Source of the DNA: an uncultured Lachnospiraceae bacterium
GTDB taxonomy: Bacteria; Bacillota; Clostridia; Lachnospirales; Lachnospiraceae
NCBI GenBank assembly: GCA_910577735.1
Contig: CAJTOO010000030.1
Coordinates: 1-32,388, forward strand
DNA: 32,388 nucleotides
Direction: 5' to 3'
Made by a program: the position numbers and the translations under genes. Every line of letters starts with the position of its first letter. The first letter of the stretch is position 1. Below are positions 32,132-32,388 of the stretch, one piece after another. The notes below the pieces were generated by a model. That model was not told where the DNA came from. It was given only the letters and a program-made list of their open reading frames with translations, and did no database searches.

Positions 32132-32166
32132 CAGGGCTACGGCGGTTTTTGAATATCGTAGCCCTG
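32132..32166 (+). terminator. Hairpin between the Rhs toxin end and the next gene
   Basis: CAGGGCTACG (32132-32141) pairs with CGTAGCCCTG (32157-32166) around a 15-base loop, followed by the weak T-rich stretch GTAATATTTT. It would separate toxin from immunity transcription or attenuate the latter. Confidence 0.6.
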
Positions 32167-32213
32167 GTAATATTTTGAGAAAATAAGTAAATAGCTTATC
32201 TGGAGGAAATGGA

Positions 32214-32388
32214 TGTGAAAAATTTTGATTTTACACAATTTATTACGTTTGAGACTGCTATGCCTTTTGATATGATTCAAGATGAAATAGACGCGATTTT
32301 TGAAGGACAGGGATTTTTAATAACAAATTTTACGGATGTTGAAGAGGTAAAAAAGGATTATTTTTCTGATTATTGGAAAACGTATAGT
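32214..32388 (+). CDS. Probable immunity protein for the Rhs toxin (partial, runs off window)
   Basis: The frame is open from GTG 32214, with GGAGG 7 bases upstream, to the window end (58 residues). An ATG at 32209 in another spacing would add two residues but is too close to the ribosome site. The visible sequence is acidic and small-protein-like ('MPFDMIQDEIDAIFEGQGFL'). Its position straight after a toxin tip is the standard place of the immunity gene. The family is unknown. Confidence 0.6.

Overview
The window looks like an accessory region of a low-to-mid-GC Firmicute chromosome, probably Clostridia and most likely a Lachnospiraceae-type gut bacterium. The grounds are strong AGGAGG-type ribosome sites, paired ECF sigma/anti-sigma genes, a BMP-type nucleoside ABC transporter, an IS66 relic, Rhs-CT toxin debris and a DUF3990-type toxin pair. 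No rRNA, tRNA or CRISPR array was seen. The species assignment is inference.

Left part (1-4600): the 3'-cut start of an exporter-type ABC transporter and a TetR regulator, both leftward and probably mobile-element cargo. Next come an ECF sigma factor with a textbook autoregulatory promoter, its DUF4179-type membrane anti-sigma partner, about 600 bases of gene-poor DNA, and a lone BlaI-type repressor.

Centre-left (4600-13840): a MATE efflux gene boxed by two copies of the same terminator, then a DeoR-type regulator behind a promoter with three similar 20-bp operator-like sites. After that runs a nucleoside uptake and cleavage operon: BMP lipoprotein, uridine-phosphorylase-like enzyme, double ATPase, permease, and a second permease fused in one reading frame to a HAD phosphatase/phosphomutase of the beta-phosphoglucomutase type. 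Together they would import nucleosides, cleave them to base plus ribose-1-phosphate, and perhaps process the sugar phosphate at the membrane.

Centre (13840-20410): an unrecognised 284-aa protein, then a run of secreted or envelope-type proteins with Asp-rich calcium-loop-like motifs, one of them internally duplicated. Two amber stops and a damaged 5' end mark decay here. A second ECF sigma/anti-sigma pair follows.

Right part (20410-32388): a leftward DUF3990 ADP-ribosyltransferase-like toxin pair and a LacI regulator whose divergent target gene has been cut off after 11 codons. At the cut lies the C-terminal half of a large DUF1998 helicase of the kind found in anti-phage systems. It is followed by an IS66 end, a small PUA-like protein, a DUF2325 coiled-coil protein, a truncated IS66 transposase, an Imm26-type immunity gene, and an orphan Rhs C-terminal toxin with a probable immunity gene running off the end. 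This part is a mosaic of defence and conflict genes assembled by insertion and deletion.
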